Of a stretch of 64,000 bases of DNA, positions 36,592-46,042 are shown one piece after another. Within the stretch, counting starts at the first letter, position 1, and each line of letters begins with the position of its first letter. Made by a program: the position numbers and the translations under genes. A model generated the notes under the pieces. The model saw nothing but the letters and a program-made list of their open reading frames with translations, did not search any database and was not told the origin of the DNA. Origin of the DNA: CAVQGZ01 sp963714455 (GTDB lineage Bacteria; Actinomycetota; Actinomycetes; Jiangellales; Jiangellaceae); NCBI GenBank assembly GCA_963714455.1, contig CAVQON010000012.1, positions 1-64,000 on the forward strand, read 5' to 3'.

Positions 36592-38672
36592 TGCGCGCAG
36601 ACGGCGTCGCAGCCCGCCGGCGACGTGGCCGCCGCCCGGCAGGCCGACTGGTCGCGCTGCTCGCCGCGCTGCTGCTGGCGTCGCTGACCCCCCTCGCCCC
36701 GGTGCAGGCACTCACCGGGCTGCCCGCGCAGGTGCCCGGCGGGGGCGAGGTCGCCACCGTCACGCTCACCGAGGTCGCCCCGTCGGTGGTCAGCGGCGAC
36801 GACGTGCTCACCCTGCGCGGCACTCTCACGAACACCAGCGACGCAGCCCTGAGCGACCCGCTGCCCGCGCTGCGGTGGAGCAGCGACCCGCTGCAGACCC
36901 TCGACGACGTCGAGCTCGTGTCGACCAACCCGCTGTTTCGCTACGGCCTCGTCGACTACCGATTCGGCGACGTCCTCCCCACCCTCGACCCCGGCGACCA
37001 AGCCGAGTTCTCGCTCGAGGTCGACCTCGCCCAGCTCCCCGTGCGCAGCGGCGTCCACGTGTTCGGGGTCGACGTCCTGGCCAGCCTTCCGGACGGTCTG
37101 CGCGTGTTCGTCGCCGCCGCACGCACCACCGTGCCCGTCGACATCGACGTGGACGAACGGTTGCCGGTCGCCCTGATGTGGCCGCTGGCGGCGCAACCGG
37201 CCCTGCTGCCGGACGGTCGACTCGTCGACGACGCCCTCGCCGGCGAGCTGGCCGACGGCGGACGCCTCGCCACGCTGGTGTCCCAAGCCTCCGACACGCC
37301 GGTGACCTGGGTGATCGATCCCGATCTTGTCAGCACCGCCGCGGTGATGGCCCCCGGGTACGAGACGGCGTCCGGCGCGCAGGGCGCCGGGGCAGCCGAC
37401 GCCCAGCAGTTTCTGGCCGACCTCGCCGCGGCGATCCCGACGCGCGCCGACGTACGAGCCATCCCGGCTGCCGACCCCGACGTCGGCGGTGCCCAGGCAG
37501 CCGACGTCGAGCCCGAGACCGTCGAGGCGACTGTGTCCGACGGTCTCGCCGACGCCACGCTCGACACCCTTGTCGGACGAAGCGTGCCGGCGTTGTCGCT
37601 GCTGGTGGACCGTCCGGTCACCAACCGGATGCTCGGCGCCTACCTGCGCGGCGGCGTCGACACGACAGTGCTGGCCCGAGCGGCGACGACGGCCGGAACG
37701 ACCACCACGTCAGCCGACGGCCCGCCGGCCCGTGCCCGGCTGGACCGGCCGCAGGGCCGCGACGTCGACGGCGTCGTCGCCAGTGTCCCCCCTGAGGCCG
37801 TCGGAACAACTGGCGCCATCGCCGCGCGCCAGTGGCTGCTCTCGTCGAGTGCGGTGCTGGCTGCGGCCGACCCGCCCACCGGTGGGTGGGTGGTGGCCCC
37901 ACCGGTGCGCTGGCAGCCGGACTCCGCCACCTCCGATGCCCTGCTCGAGTCGTGGCAGGACGCCGACTGGACCCGACCCGTAGCGCTCTCGGCGCTGCCG
38001 CAGGCCCCCGAGCCGATCGCCCTGGTCACCGGCGCGCGGCCCGAGCCGCTGCCGGAGGACACCACGACCACCCTGGACGACCTCGTCGCCGACGTCGAGC
38101 GGCTGCAGCCACTGTTCGTCGAGCCACCCCTGGCCCCCGCCGAGCTGCCGCGGGCGACGGCACGAGCGATCTCGTTCGCCTGGCAGCAGGAGTCGACGCA
38201 GGGCCCCGAGCAGGGCACGGCCTACCTGGACGCACTGGTGTCGACGGTCACCGCGGCTGAGGGCTCGCTGCGCCTGGTCGTCTCGCCGTCCATCACCCTG
38301 TCGAGCCGGTCGGGGCGCTTCCCCGTCTCGATGGTCAACGACTCCGGCGTCGACGTGGTGGTCGGCGTGCGCTTCACCAGCCAGAACACCAGCCGCCTTC
38401 GCGTCGAGGACGTCGAGCCGGCCGTGCTCACCGCCGGCGAGAAGCGCACGATCACCGCCACCGCGATCGCCACCGCGAACGGTCGTCTGCAGGTACAGGC
38501 GCAGCTCGTCACCACACAGGGTGAACCCGTGGGTCCACCGGTCGCCATGCTCGTCGACGTCACGAACGTCGGTGCCCTGGGATGGGTGGTGATCGGCGCC
38601 GGCGGTCTGCTGCTCGCCGTCGCCCTCGCCCGCGCCCGCCTTCGTTCGCGAGGCACCAGGGAAGCGGCATGA
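36591..38672 (+). CDS. DUF6049-type secreted membrane-anchored protein
   Basis: 693 residues from ATG 36591. A basic N-terminus and signal sequence (RRPAGRLVALLAALLLASLT) precede an extracytoplasmic domain beginning VTLTEVAPSVVSGDDVLTLR (Ig-like). The middle has VALMWPLAAQPALLPDGRLV and WVIDPDLV, and a C-terminal helix (WVVIGAGGLLLAVALARARL) anchors it, with a short basic tail. The pattern is that of DUF6049 proteins, always encoded next to murJ in actinobacteria. A role with the lipid II flippase in wall assembly is inference. Its stop overlaps the murJ start by 4 bp. Confidence 0.88.
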   Translation: MRADGVAARRRRGRRPAGRLVALLAALLLASLTPLAPVQALTGLPAQVPGGGEVATVTLTEVAPSVVSGDDVLTLRGTLTNTSDAALSDPLPALRWSSDPLQTLDDVELVSTNPLFRYGLVDYRFGDVLPTLDPGDQAEFSLEVDLAQLPVRSGVHVFGVDVLASLPDGLRVFVAAARTTVPVDIDVDERLPVALMWPLAAQPALLPDGRLVDDALAGELADGGRLATLVSQASDTPVTWVIDPDLVSTAAVMAPGYETASGAQGAGAADAQQFLADLAAAIPTRADVRAIPAADPDVGGAQAADVEPETVEATVSDGLADATLDTLVGRSVPALSLLVDRPVTNRMLGAYLRGGVDTTVLARAATTAGTTTTSADGPPARARLDRPQGRDVDGVVASVPPEAVGTTGAIAARQWLLSSSAVLAAADPPTGGWVVAPPVRWQPDSATSDALLESWQDADWTRPVALSALPQAPEPIALVTGARPEPLPEDTTTTLDDLVADVERLQPLFVEPPLAPAELPRATARAISFAWQQESTQGPEQGTAYLDALVSTVTAAEGSLRLVVSPSITLSSRSGRFPVSMVNDSGVDVVVGVRFTSQNTSRLRVEDVEPAVLTAGEKRTITATAIATANGRLQVQAQLVTTQGEPVGPPVAMLVDVTNVGALGWVVIGAGGLLLAVALARARLRSRGTREAA

Positions 38673-40324
38673 GCGACCGCATCGGGCGCGCCACCGCGAT
38701 CATGGCCGTCGGCACGATGTTGTCGCGGGCAACGGGATTCGTCCGCGCCGCCGTGATCGCGGCGACGCTGGGGCTGGGGCTCACCGGCGACATGTTCGCC
38801 GTCGCCGACGCCCTGCCGGCCGCGATGTACACGATCGTGGCCGGAGGCGTCCTGAACGCCGTGCTCGTGCCCCAGCTCGTGCGCTCCATGCAACGTGACG
38901 CCGACGGCGGGGAGGCGTACGCGCAGCGGCTGGCCAGCGCCGTCCTGCTGCTGCTGGCGGTGACGACCGTGCTGCTGGTGGCCGCTGCCCCGGTGGTGAC
39001 CGGTTTGTACACGAGCGCCGATTTCGACTCGCCGGCACTCGCCGCGCAGCGCGACATGATCGTGACGCTCGCCCGGTTCACGCTCGTCCAGGTCTTCTTC
39101 TACGGGTTCTACACCTTGCTCGGTCAGATGCTGAACGCGCGAGGTCGCTTCGGGCCCATGATGTTCGCCCCCATCTTGAACAACCTGATCGCGATCGCGG
39201 TGTTCGGCAGCTTTCTGGCCGTGATGGGTCCGCTGGACCCACGGGCCGGGGAGTTCACGCCGGCGCAGGCGGCGTGGTTCGGCCTCGGGTCGACGGTCGG
39301 CATCGCCGTCCAGGCGCTGGTGCTGCTGCCGTTGCTGCGCCGCTCCGGCCTGCGGCTTCGACTGCGCACCGACCTGCGTGGCGTCGGGTTGGGCAAGGCG
39401 TTCCGGCTCGGCGCGTGGACGGTCGGGCTCATCACGATCATGCAGGTGACCCAGATCGTCGTGATCCGCCTCGCCACGTCCGCGACCGCTGTCGCGGCAG
39501 CCACCGACGCGGGGCGCGGGGCGGGCATCGCCGTCTACAACAACGCTTTTCTCATCATCATGGTGCCGCACTCGATCATCACGGTCAGCCTCGCCACCGC
39601 CCTGCTGCCGGACCTCAGCCGCACCGCGGCCGCCGCCCAGACCGAGCTGCTACGCAACCGCGTGATGGGCGCGCTTCGTGTCGCCCTGGCCGTGATCATC
39701 CCCTTCGCGGGCCTGCTCGCCGCTGTGGCCGGGCCCATCTCAGTGCTGCTCTTCGGCTACGGCGCCGCGACTGACGACGTCGACCTCGTCGCGCTCACCC
39801 TCGCGCTGTTCGTGCCCGGGCTCGTCGGCTTCACCACGACCTTTCTGGTGCAACGCGCCTTCTACGCGCAGGAGGACACCCGCACCCCGGTGCTCGTCCA
39901 GCTCATCGTGTCGGCGGTGCAGATCAGCCTGTCGGTGACGATCGTCCCGCGCATCGACCCCCAGCTGGTGTCGGCCGCGCTGGCCGGCTGCTGGTCGGTG
40001 GCGACGCTCACCGGGGCCCTCGCCAGCATGTGGCTGCTGCACCGGCGCCTCGGACGGCTGGGCGGTCTGCGCTTCACCGGGTTCGTGCTTGCCGTCGGCA
40101 TCGCCGCCCTTCCGGGCACCATCCTCGCGCTGGGACTGACGCTGCGGTACCCGCAGATCGCCGTCGGCTCGCCGCTCGGACCACTGGCCACGCTGGCGGC
40201 GGGCACCGCGATCGCTGCCAGCGTGTACGTGCTGGTGGCCTGGCTCGTGCGCATCGGGCCGGTGCGCGACGCAGTCGCGGCGGTCGTGGACGTCGTCCGC
40301 ACCCGCATTGGTGCGCGCCGCTGA
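38669..40324 (+). CDS. murJ: Lipid II flippase MurJ
   Basis: 551 residues from ATG 38669, with about 14 membrane helices. RATAIMAVGTMLSRATGFVR starts the MVF fold. Further marks are ADALPAAMYTIVAGGVLNAV, FYTLLGQMLNARGRFGPMMF with PILNN, and FLVQRAFYAQEDTRTPVLVQ. It moves lipid II across the cytoplasmic membrane. The mycobacterial homologue carries a C-terminal pseudokinase and extracellular domain on the same chain; here those lie on the next, separate gene. Confidence 0.96.
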   Translation: MSDRIGRATAIMAVGTMLSRATGFVRAAVIAATLGLGLTGDMFAVADALPAAMYTIVAGGVLNAVLVPQLVRSMQRDADGGEAYAQRLASAVLLLLAVTTVLLVAAAPVVTGLYTSADFDSPALAAQRDMIVTLARFTLVQVFFYGFYTLLGQMLNARGRFGPMMFAPILNNLIAIAVFGSFLAVMGPLDPRAGEFTPAQAAWFGLGSTVGIAVQALVLLPLLRRSGLRLRLRTDLRGVGLGKAFRLGAWTVGLITIMQVTQIVVIRLATSATAVAAATDAGRGAGIAVYNNAFLIIMVPHSIITVSLATALLPDLSRTAAAAQTELLRNRVMGALRVALAVIIPFAGLLAAVAGPISVLLFGYGAATDDVDLVALTLALFVPGLVGFTTTFLVQRAFYAQEDTRTPVLVQLIVSAVQISLSVTIVPRIDPQLVSAALAGCWSVATLTGALASMWLLHRRLGRLGGLRFTGFVLAVGIAALPGTILALGLTLRYPQIAVGSPLGPLATLAAGTAIAASVYVLVAWLVRIGPVRDAVAAVVDVVRTRIGARR

Positions 40325-40401
40325 CGCGTCGGAGTCCGACACCTGCGCGCACCGGCCTACCATGGGCGGGTACTCATCCTCGCCTCCAGGAGGCAGCCGT
40401 C

Positions 40402-41988
40402 GTGCGAGTCCACCCCGGTGATCGCATCGACGGCCGGTACCTGGTCTACGAGCTGACCGACGAGAACTGGGGAGTCTGCGGGTGGCGCGCCCGCGACCAG
40501 GTGCTCGGCCGTGACGTGCTGCTCACCACCTTCCACCCGGACGACCCGCGCGCGACGTCGCTGGTGAGCGCGGCCCGTTCGGCGGCGCGGGTGGACGACC
40601 ACCGTTTCGTCCGGGTGCTCGACGCACACATCGAACGGCCGACCGGCTTCTTGGTGCGCGAGTGGACCGGCGGGCAGACCCTGTCCGACCTTCTCGGCAG
40701 CGGGCCGTTGCCGGAGCCCGCGGCGGTGGCGATCGCCCGCGAGGTGGCCGAGGCGCTGGCCGCAGCGCACCGCGACGGCCTGCACCACCTCTGCGTCGAC
40801 CCCTCCACCGTGATGATCGACGTCGACGGGTCCGTGCGTGTACGCGGTCTCGGCACCGCCGCGGTGCTGCGCGGCGTGCAGCCCAGCACGTCCGGGGCGG
40901 CGCGCGACGACGCGGCCGGCGTAGGCCGCGTGCTCTACGCGGCACTCACCGCCAAGTCGCCCACGGCGACGCCGTCCGCCCTGCCCGTCGTGGCGCGCGA
41001 CGACGACGCCCTGCCCGCGCCACGCCAGGTTCGTGCGGGGGTGTCGCCGCTGCTGGACGCGATCACTGTGCGCGCCCTCGGATCCGGACGCACCCACCGC
41101 TTCGAGCCGTACCCGAGCCCCGGTGAGGTCGCGCGCGCCCTGTCCCACGTCGAGGACGCCACCGGCGGCCGGCCGGTCGCCCTCACGGCGCCGGCGAGCG
41201 CCGCGGAGCACGAGATGGCCGACACGACCGTCGCGCCCCGCCACGCGCGACCAGCCCTGGACGCCGCTCCCGGCACGCCACCGCCCCCGCTCCTGCCTCT
41301 GCACACCTATCCGGAGGACGACGACGACCACGGCGAGCGTCGCGGACGATGGCTGCGCGCCGCTGTGATCGCCGTCGCGGTGATGATGGGGGCGGGGGCG
41401 TTCCTGCTCGGGCTCGAGCTGATCGCGGCGAACCGGGTGCCCGACCTCGATCCTGCCGAGAGCCCGAACGTGGCTGCAGCGCCGACGGCGGACGGCTCCG
41501 CGGCCACGCCCGAGGCGCAACCGACGGCGCCCCCGGGCGCGCCTGCTGTGCGACCCGTCGTCGCCACCTCCGACTACGACCCCCTGGGCAACGGGGCCGA
41601 GAACGCCGACCGCACACCGCTGGCCGTCGACGGCGACCTCGCCACCGCCTGGCCCACGCAGACCTACTTCGACCCGCTGGAGCTGCAGAAGGCCGGTGTC
41701 GGTCTGCTGCTCGACCTCGGCAGCCCCCAGTCGGTGAGCGAGCTCGACCTGTCTCTTCTCGGCTCCCCCGCCGACGTCGAGGTGCGCGTGGCCCCAGAGG
41801 CGGCAGCCGCGGTGCCGGCCACCCCGGAGGGGTTCATCCAGGTGGCGCGCGTCACCGGCGCGAGCACCAGCCAGACGGTGGACGTCGAGCCGCGCACCAG
41901 CCGCTACGTCCTGATCTGGTTCACCCAGCTGCCCACCGTGGACGACGGCTGGCGGGGCGGGGTGAGCGAGGTCGTGGTGAGCGGATGA
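40402..41988 (+). CDS. Membrane pseudokinase with extracellular discoidin-like domain
   Basis: 528 residues from GTG 40402, with CAGGAGG upstream. Residues 1-260 follow a protein-kinase fold (IDGRYLVYELTDENWGVCGW, LVREWTGGQTLSDLL, AAAHRDGLHHLCVDPSTVMI). The catalytic HRD position reads HLCVDPS, the DFG position reads VRG, and the usual VAIK lysine is missing, so it should not phosphorylate. A Pro-rich linker leads to one membrane helix (about 318-338), then an extracellular half with LAVDGDLATAWPTQTYFDPL and VGLLLDLGSPQSVSELDLSL, a discoidin-like fold. This matches the C-terminal part of mycobacterial MviN. It probably senses wall status and regulates MurJ with a forkhead-domain partner. It overlaps sigM by ATGA. 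Confidence 0.9.
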   Translation: MRVHPGDRIDGRYLVYELTDENWGVCGWRARDQVLGRDVLLTTFHPDDPRATSLVSAARSAARVDDHRFVRVLDAHIERPTGFLVREWTGGQTLSDLLGSGPLPEPAAVAIAREVAEALAAAHRDGLHHLCVDPSTVMIDVDGSVRVRGLGTAAVLRGVQPSTSGAARDDAAGVGRVLYAALTAKSPTATPSALPVVARDDDALPAPRQVRAGVSPLLDAITVRALGSGRTHRFEPYPSPGEVARALSHVEDATGGRPVALTAPASAAEHEMADTTVAPRHARPALDAAPGTPPPPLLPLHTYPEDDDDHGERRGRWLRAAVIAVAVMMGAGAFLLGLELIAANRVPDLDPAESPNVAAAPTADGSAATPEAQPTAPPGAPAVRPVVATSDYDPLGNGAENADRTPLAVDGDLATAWPTQTYFDPLELQKAGVGLLLDLGSPQSVSELDLSLLGSPADVEVRVAPEAAAAVPATPEGFIQVARVTGASTSQTVDVEPRTSRYVLIWFTQLPTVDDGWRGGVSEVVVSG

Positions 41989-42707
41989 CCTCGGGCTCCC
42001 CGCCCGGCTCGCCGCAGCAGCCACCGCCCACCGACGAGACGGGGTCGAGCGACCCTGAGCTGCTCGCCGCGCACGTCGGCGGCTCGCCGAGCGCATTCGG
42101 CCTCCTCGTGTCCCGGCACCATGACCACCTCTGGGCGGTGGCGCTGCGCATGATGCGGTCACCGGACGATGCCGCCGACGTGCTCCAGGACGCCATGATC
42201 AAGGCCTTCCGTGCTGCACCGGGGTTTCGAGGCGATGCTGCGGTGTCGACGTGGCTGCACCGGATCACGGTCAACACCTCCCTCGACGCGCTTCGGGCGC
42301 GCTCGCGCAGGCAGATGCCGGGCTTCGACCAGGTGGACCAGACGTGGGCAGACCCGCGCGACCTGCAGGCGGCGCGGGAGACATCGCTTGACGTCGCGGC
42401 CGCCCTTGCCGCCATTCCCGCCGACCAGCGGGCGGCGGTCGTGCTCGTCGACATGGTCGGCTTCTCGGTGGCCGAGGCCGCCGACGTGCTCGAGTGCCCC
42501 GAGGGCACCGTGAAGAGCCGCTGCTCACGCGGACGCGCCCGCCTGGCCGAGATGCTCACCGGGTACGAGCCCCACCCGCGCCCGCCGGGTGACGACCGCC
42601 CCGCGGGTCGCGACACCGGCCCGGGGAACCCCGGGCCGGGCCTGGACGTCGAACCACCAGGCGAGGCACCGAGCACGCCCGCGGGGCGGACGGAGGAGCA
42701 AGCGTGA
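41985..42707 (+). CDS. sigM: ECF sigma factor SigM-like
   Basis: 240 residues from ATG 41985. Sigma2: SAFGLLVSRHHDHLWAVALR, DDAADVLQDAMIKAFR and FRGDAAVSTWLHRITVNTSL. Sigma4: LAAIPADQRAAVVLVDMVGF, then SVAEAADVLECPEGTVKSRC. A Pro/Gly-rich tail of about 50 residues follows. SigM in mycobacteria and streptomycetes sits in the same place (before trxB/trxA/cwlM) and responds to oxidative or envelope stress. Translationally coupled to the pseudokinase upstream and to the probable anti-sigma gene downstream. Confidence 0.92.
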   Translation: MTSGSPPGSPQQPPPTDETGSSDPELLAAHVGGSPSAFGLLVSRHHDHLWAVALRMMRSPDDAADVLQDAMIKAFRAAPGFRGDAAVSTWLHRITVNTSLDALRARSRRQMPGFDQVDQTWADPRDLQAARETSLDVAAALAAIPADQRAAVVLVDMVGFSVAEAADVLECPEGTVKSRCSRGRARLAEMLTGYEPHPRPPGDDRPAGRDTGPGNPGPGLDVEPPGEAPSTPAGRTEEQA

Positions 42708-43381
42708 GCGAGGAGTCCGACGAGCGGCCCGACCAGGCCCGCGTCAGGGCCTGGCTGCGCAGCTACGGCGACGTCGCCATCCCACCCGAGGTCGCCGACC
42801 GTCTGCAGCAGTCGCTCGCCGCGGAGTCCCGCCGGCGGGGCGTCGCGCCGGTGGTCGACCTCGGCACCCGACGCGAGTCGGCCGCCGACCCAGGGCCTGC
42901 CGCTGCCCGGCCGTACCGGGGCCGCTGGCTGCTCGCGGCCTCGGTCGCCGCGCTCGCGGCGCTGGGCGCGTTGACCGTGCCCCCGCTGCTGGACGGCGGT
43001 GGGGACCTACTCGCCGGCGGCGGGGACGACAGCGCAGCGACGACCAGCGACTCCGCGGAGATGGAGGCCCAGGGGCTGCCCGACGAGGCCGGCGACCTGG
43101 ATGAGCGGGCCGGCATCGACGCGCTGCCCCCGGTGCCCGCCGAGGTCGCCGACCTCGTCCTGGGTACCGGGTCGGCAGTCACGGCTGCGCCGGGCTGTGG
43201 GACAAGGCTGGCCGTCGCAGTCGACGGGACCATCCTGGCCAGCGCCGAGTCGCCGACGGCGACTCCCGGCGTGGTGCTGCTCGTCGACGAGGGCCCCGGG
43301 ACCGCGGTGTGGTGGCTGCCCTCGTGCGACAGCGGGCCCGACCAGGCGCTGGGCCGCAGCCCGGGAATGCCGCCGCCGTAG
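42704..43381 (+). CDS. Probable membrane anti-sigma factor
   Basis: 225 residues from GTG 42704, overlapping the sigM stop by 4 bp. A charged cytoplasmic segment (RVRAWLRSYGDVAIPPEVAD, LQQSLAAESRRRG) is followed by a membrane helix near residues 74-93 (WLLAASVAALAALGALTVPP). The external part has two Cys (in PGCGTRL and PSCDSG). No zinc HxxxCxxC motif is present, so it is not a ZAS-type anti-sigma. The role is inferred from its position directly after sigM. Confidence 0.72.
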   Translation: MSEESDERPDQARVRAWLRSYGDVAIPPEVADRLQQSLAAESRRRGVAPVVDLGTRRESAADPGPAAARPYRGRWLLAASVAALAALGALTVPPLLDGGGDLLAGGGDDSAATTSDSAEMEAQGLPDEAGDLDERAGIDALPPVPAEVADLVLGTGSAVTAAPGCGTRLAVAVDGTILASAESPTATPGVVLLVDEGPGTAVWWLPSCDSGPDQALGRSPGMPPP

Positions 43382-43456
43382 GATCGGTTCTGCTACCCGT
43401 CCGTGCCTGCACGCACGTGGCTGCCCGAGGGCCATCGCAACTTCGAGAGAGTGACC

Positions 43457-44437
43457 GTGACTGACGACCTGCGCGACGTGATCATCATCGGTTCCGGACC
43501 GGCTGGCTACACAGCCGCCGTCTACGCGGCACGTGCCCGCCTGGCACCCGTGGTGCTCGAGGGGGCGGTTACCGCCGGCGGTGCGCTCATGAACACGACC
43601 GAGGTCGAGAACTTCCCAGGGTTCTCCGACGGCATCATGGGCCCCGAGCTCATGGACCAGATGCGAGCGCAGGCCGAGCGGTTCGGTGCCGAGCTGGTCA
43701 CCGACGACGCGGTGGAGATCTCCCTGGACGGACCGGTCAAGACCGTCGTGGACGGCTCCGGGCGCACCTACCGCGCCAAGGCGGTCATCTTGGCCATGGG
43801 GTCGGGCTACCGCGAGCTGGGCCTGCCGGACGAGAAGCGTCTCTCCGGCCACGGTGTCTCGTGGTGTGCGACGTGCGACGGCTTCTTCTTTCGCGACCAG
43901 GAGATCGCAGTGGTCGGCGGCGGGGACTCAGCGATCGAAGAGGCGACGTTCCTGACCCGCTTCGCCAGCCGGGTCCACCTCGTCCACCGCCGCGACGAGC
44001 TGCGGGCCTCGAAGGTGATGCAGGAGCGCGCGTTCAACGACCCGAAGATCACCATGCAGTGGAACTCCCAGGTGGTCGCGATCCACGGCGACGACAAGGT
44101 CTCCGGCATCCGTCTCGCCGACACGGTGACCGGCGCCGAGCGCGACCTGGCCGTCACGGGCCTGTTCGTCGCCATCGGCCACGACCCCCGCTCCGAGCTC
44201 GTGCGCAGCCAGGTGCGCGTGGACGACGAGGGGTACGTCCTCGCGCAGGCCCCCTCCACCCGCACCGACGTCCCCGGCGTGTTCGCCTGCGGCGACCTGG
44301 TCGACCACACCTACCGTCAGGCCATCACCGCGGCCGGCACCGGGTGTGCCGCCGCCCTCGACGCCGAGCGCTACCTGGCCACCCTGGCCGACGCGATCCC
44401 GGCGGCCAGCCCCGCCGCCCAGCCCGCCGCAGTCTGA
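43457..44437 (+). CDS. trxB: Thioredoxin reductase
   Basis: 326 residues from GTG 43457; GTG 43451 two codons earlier is possible, but GAGAGA is better spaced for 43457. FAD motif VIIIGSGPAGYTAAVYAARA; redox centre WCATCDGFF (CxxC); NADPH motif VVGGGDSAIEEATFL; final FACGDLVDHTYRQAITAAGT. It transfers electrons from NADPH to thioredoxin, encoded 14 bp downstream. Member of the sigM regulon region in related bacteria. Confidence 0.96.
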   Translation: MTDDLRDVIIIGSGPAGYTAAVYAARARLAPVVLEGAVTAGGALMNTTEVENFPGFSDGIMGPELMDQMRAQAERFGAELVTDDAVEISLDGPVKTVVDGSGRTYRAKAVILAMGSGYRELGLPDEKRLSGHGVSWCATCDGFFFRDQEIAVVGGGDSAIEEATFLTRFASRVHLVHRRDELRASKVMQERAFNDPKITMQWNSQVVAIHGDDKVSGIRLADTVTGAERDLAVTGLFVAIGHDPRSELVRSQVRVDDEGYVLAQAPSTRTDVPGVFACGDLVDHTYRQAITAAGTGCAAALDAERYLATLADAIPAASPAAQPAAV

Positions 44438-44451
44438 GAGGAGATCAACAC

Positions 44452-44772
44452 GTGAGCGTCTCTGCAGTGACCGACCAGACCTTCGACACCGAGGTGCTGA
44501 TGTCGGACAAGCCCGTCGTCGTCGACTTCTGGGCGGAGTGGTGCGGCCCGTGTCGCATGGTCTCTCCGATCCTGGAGGAGATCTCCAACGAGCACGGCGA
44601 CAAGATCAACGTCGTCAAGCTCAACGTCGACGAGAACCCGCAGATCGCGGCGTCGTACCGCATCACGTCGATCCCGACGCTCAACGTGTACTCCGGCGGC
44701 CAGGTGGTCAAGCAGATCATCGGGGCCAAGCCGAAGAAGGCCATTCTCGCCGACCTCGCCGACTACCTGTAG
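44452..44772 (+). CDS. trxA: Thioredoxin
   Basis: 106 residues from GTG 44452, with GAGGAGA upstream. Active site WAEWCGPCRMVSPIL, the buried Asp in VVVDFWAE, and the cis-Pro in ITSIPTLNVY are all present. It reduces protein disulfides and is recharged by TrxB, encoded immediately upstream. The next 109 bp separate it from cwlM and hold no gene. Confidence 0.96.
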   Translation: MSVSAVTDQTFDTEVLMSDKPVVVDFWAEWCGPCRMVSPILEEISNEHGDKINVVKLNVDENPQIAASYRITSIPTLNVYSGGQVVKQIIGAKPKKAILADLADYL

Positions 44773-44881
44773 TCGGTGCTCGTGGGGCGCGCAGCGTCCA
44801 CCGCGCTGCCGCGTCGGCCGCCCTCGGGGGCTCGACGCGGTTAGCATGGCGCGGCAGCGTCCGATCGGAGCGAGAACCCTG

Positions 44882-46027
44882 ATGCATCATCACGCACCAC
44901 CGATTCGTCCCGGTGACCGTCACCAGGCGGTGCGGGAGGTTCGAGCCAAGCTCGCCCTGATCGGGCTGCTCGACGCCCCCGCCGACGTCGCGTCCGACCG
45001 CTACGACGGGGTGATGGAGCACGCTGTGCGGCACTTCCAGCAGAGCCGTGGGCTGGTCTCCGACGGCGTCATCGACGTCACCACCTACCGGGTGCTGGAC
45101 GAGGCGCGGTGGCGCCTCGGCGACCGACTGCTCTACCCGCGGGCGGATCGTCCGATGACCGGCGACGACGTGCTCACGCTGCAGCACCGGCTGGCCGAGC
45201 TCGGCTTCGACGTCGGCCGGATCGACGGGGAGTTCGGGGCGCAGACCGTCGCCGCGCTGCGCGACTACCAGCGCAACATCGGGCTGCCGCCGGACGGCAC
45301 GGCCGGCCCGGCCACCTTCAAGAGCCTCGCCCGCCTCGCCCCGATGGTCACCGGGGGCCAGGCCGACGCACTGCGGGCGCGCGAGCACCTTCGCGTCGCC
45401 GGACCACGACTGTCGGGCAAGCAGGTCGTCATCGATCCTGGTCACGGGGGTGATGACGCCGGCGTCACCGCCTTCGGGCTGACCGAGGCGCGGGTCACCG
45501 CCGACACGGCGGCGCGCATCCAGGGTCGGCTGGCCGCGACCGGCGTGCAGGTGTGGCAGACCCACGCCCCCACGATGACCGGCACCCTCAGCGACCCCCA
45601 GCGGGCCGAGTTCGCCAACAGCACCGCCGCCGACGTCGTGCTCTCGCTGCACGTCGACCGCGCCCCCACCCCGGGACCGAACGGGCTGGCCACCTTCTAC
45701 TACGGCCGCGACGCCACGACCGGCAGCGCCCTGGGCGCGCACCTGGCCTCGCTGATCCAGCGCGAGATCGTCGCCCGCACCGATCTCACCGACTGCCACT
45801 CGCACCCGGCCACCTGGGACCTGCTGCGCCGCACCCGCATGACGGCGGTGCGCATCGAGATGGGCTACCTCACCAACCCCCACGACGCGGCCCGGTTGCG
45901 CGACCCGGCCTTTCGCGACCTCGTGGCCGAGGCGATCGTCGTCGCCCTGCAACGTCTGTACCTGCCGGCCGAGGCCGACCCGGAGACCGGCACCATGCGT
46001 CTGGACGACATCGCCGTCGGCCAGTGA
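44882..46027 (+). CDS. cwlM: N-acetylmuramoyl-L-alanine amidase-family protein CwlM
   Basis: 381 residues from ATG 44882 (GGAGCGAG upstream). Two peptidoglycan-binding domains come first (YDGVMEHAVRHFQQSRGLVS at about 40-60; IDGEFGAQTVAALRDYQRNI at about 115-135). The Amidase_3 domain has VVIDPGHGGDDAG, the zinc-ligand Glu in GLTEARVTAD, His in VVLSLHVDRA, and Glu in VRIEMGYLTN. No signal peptide is seen, as in mycobacterial CwlM, which is cytoplasmic and stimulates MurA rather than cutting the wall. Here zinc ligands and the catalytic Glu all appear present, so hydrolytic activity is not excluded. Confidence 0.92.
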   Translation: MHHHAPPIRPGDRHQAVREVRAKLALIGLLDAPADVASDRYDGVMEHAVRHFQQSRGLVSDGVIDVTTYRVLDEARWRLGDRLLYPRADRPMTGDDVLTLQHRLAELGFDVGRIDGEFGAQTVAALRDYQRNIGLPPDGTAGPATFKSLARLAPMVTGGQADALRAREHLRVAGPRLSGKQVVIDPGHGGDDAGVTAFGLTEARVTADTAARIQGRLAATGVQVWQTHAPTMTGTLSDPQRAEFANSTAADVVLSLHVDRAPTPGPNGLATFYYGRDATTGSALGAHLASLIQREIVARTDLTDCHSHPATWDLLRRTRMTAVRIEMGYLTNPHDAARLRDPAFRDLVAEAIVVALQRLYLPAEADPETGTMRLDDIAVGQ

Positions 46028-46042
46028 CCGACCGCATGCTGA

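Noticed and set aside
38222..39571. Long minus-strand frame opposite DUF6049/murJ
   Set aside because: Low-complexity His/Arg/Gln-rich product; the opposite strand encodes clear conserved proteins.
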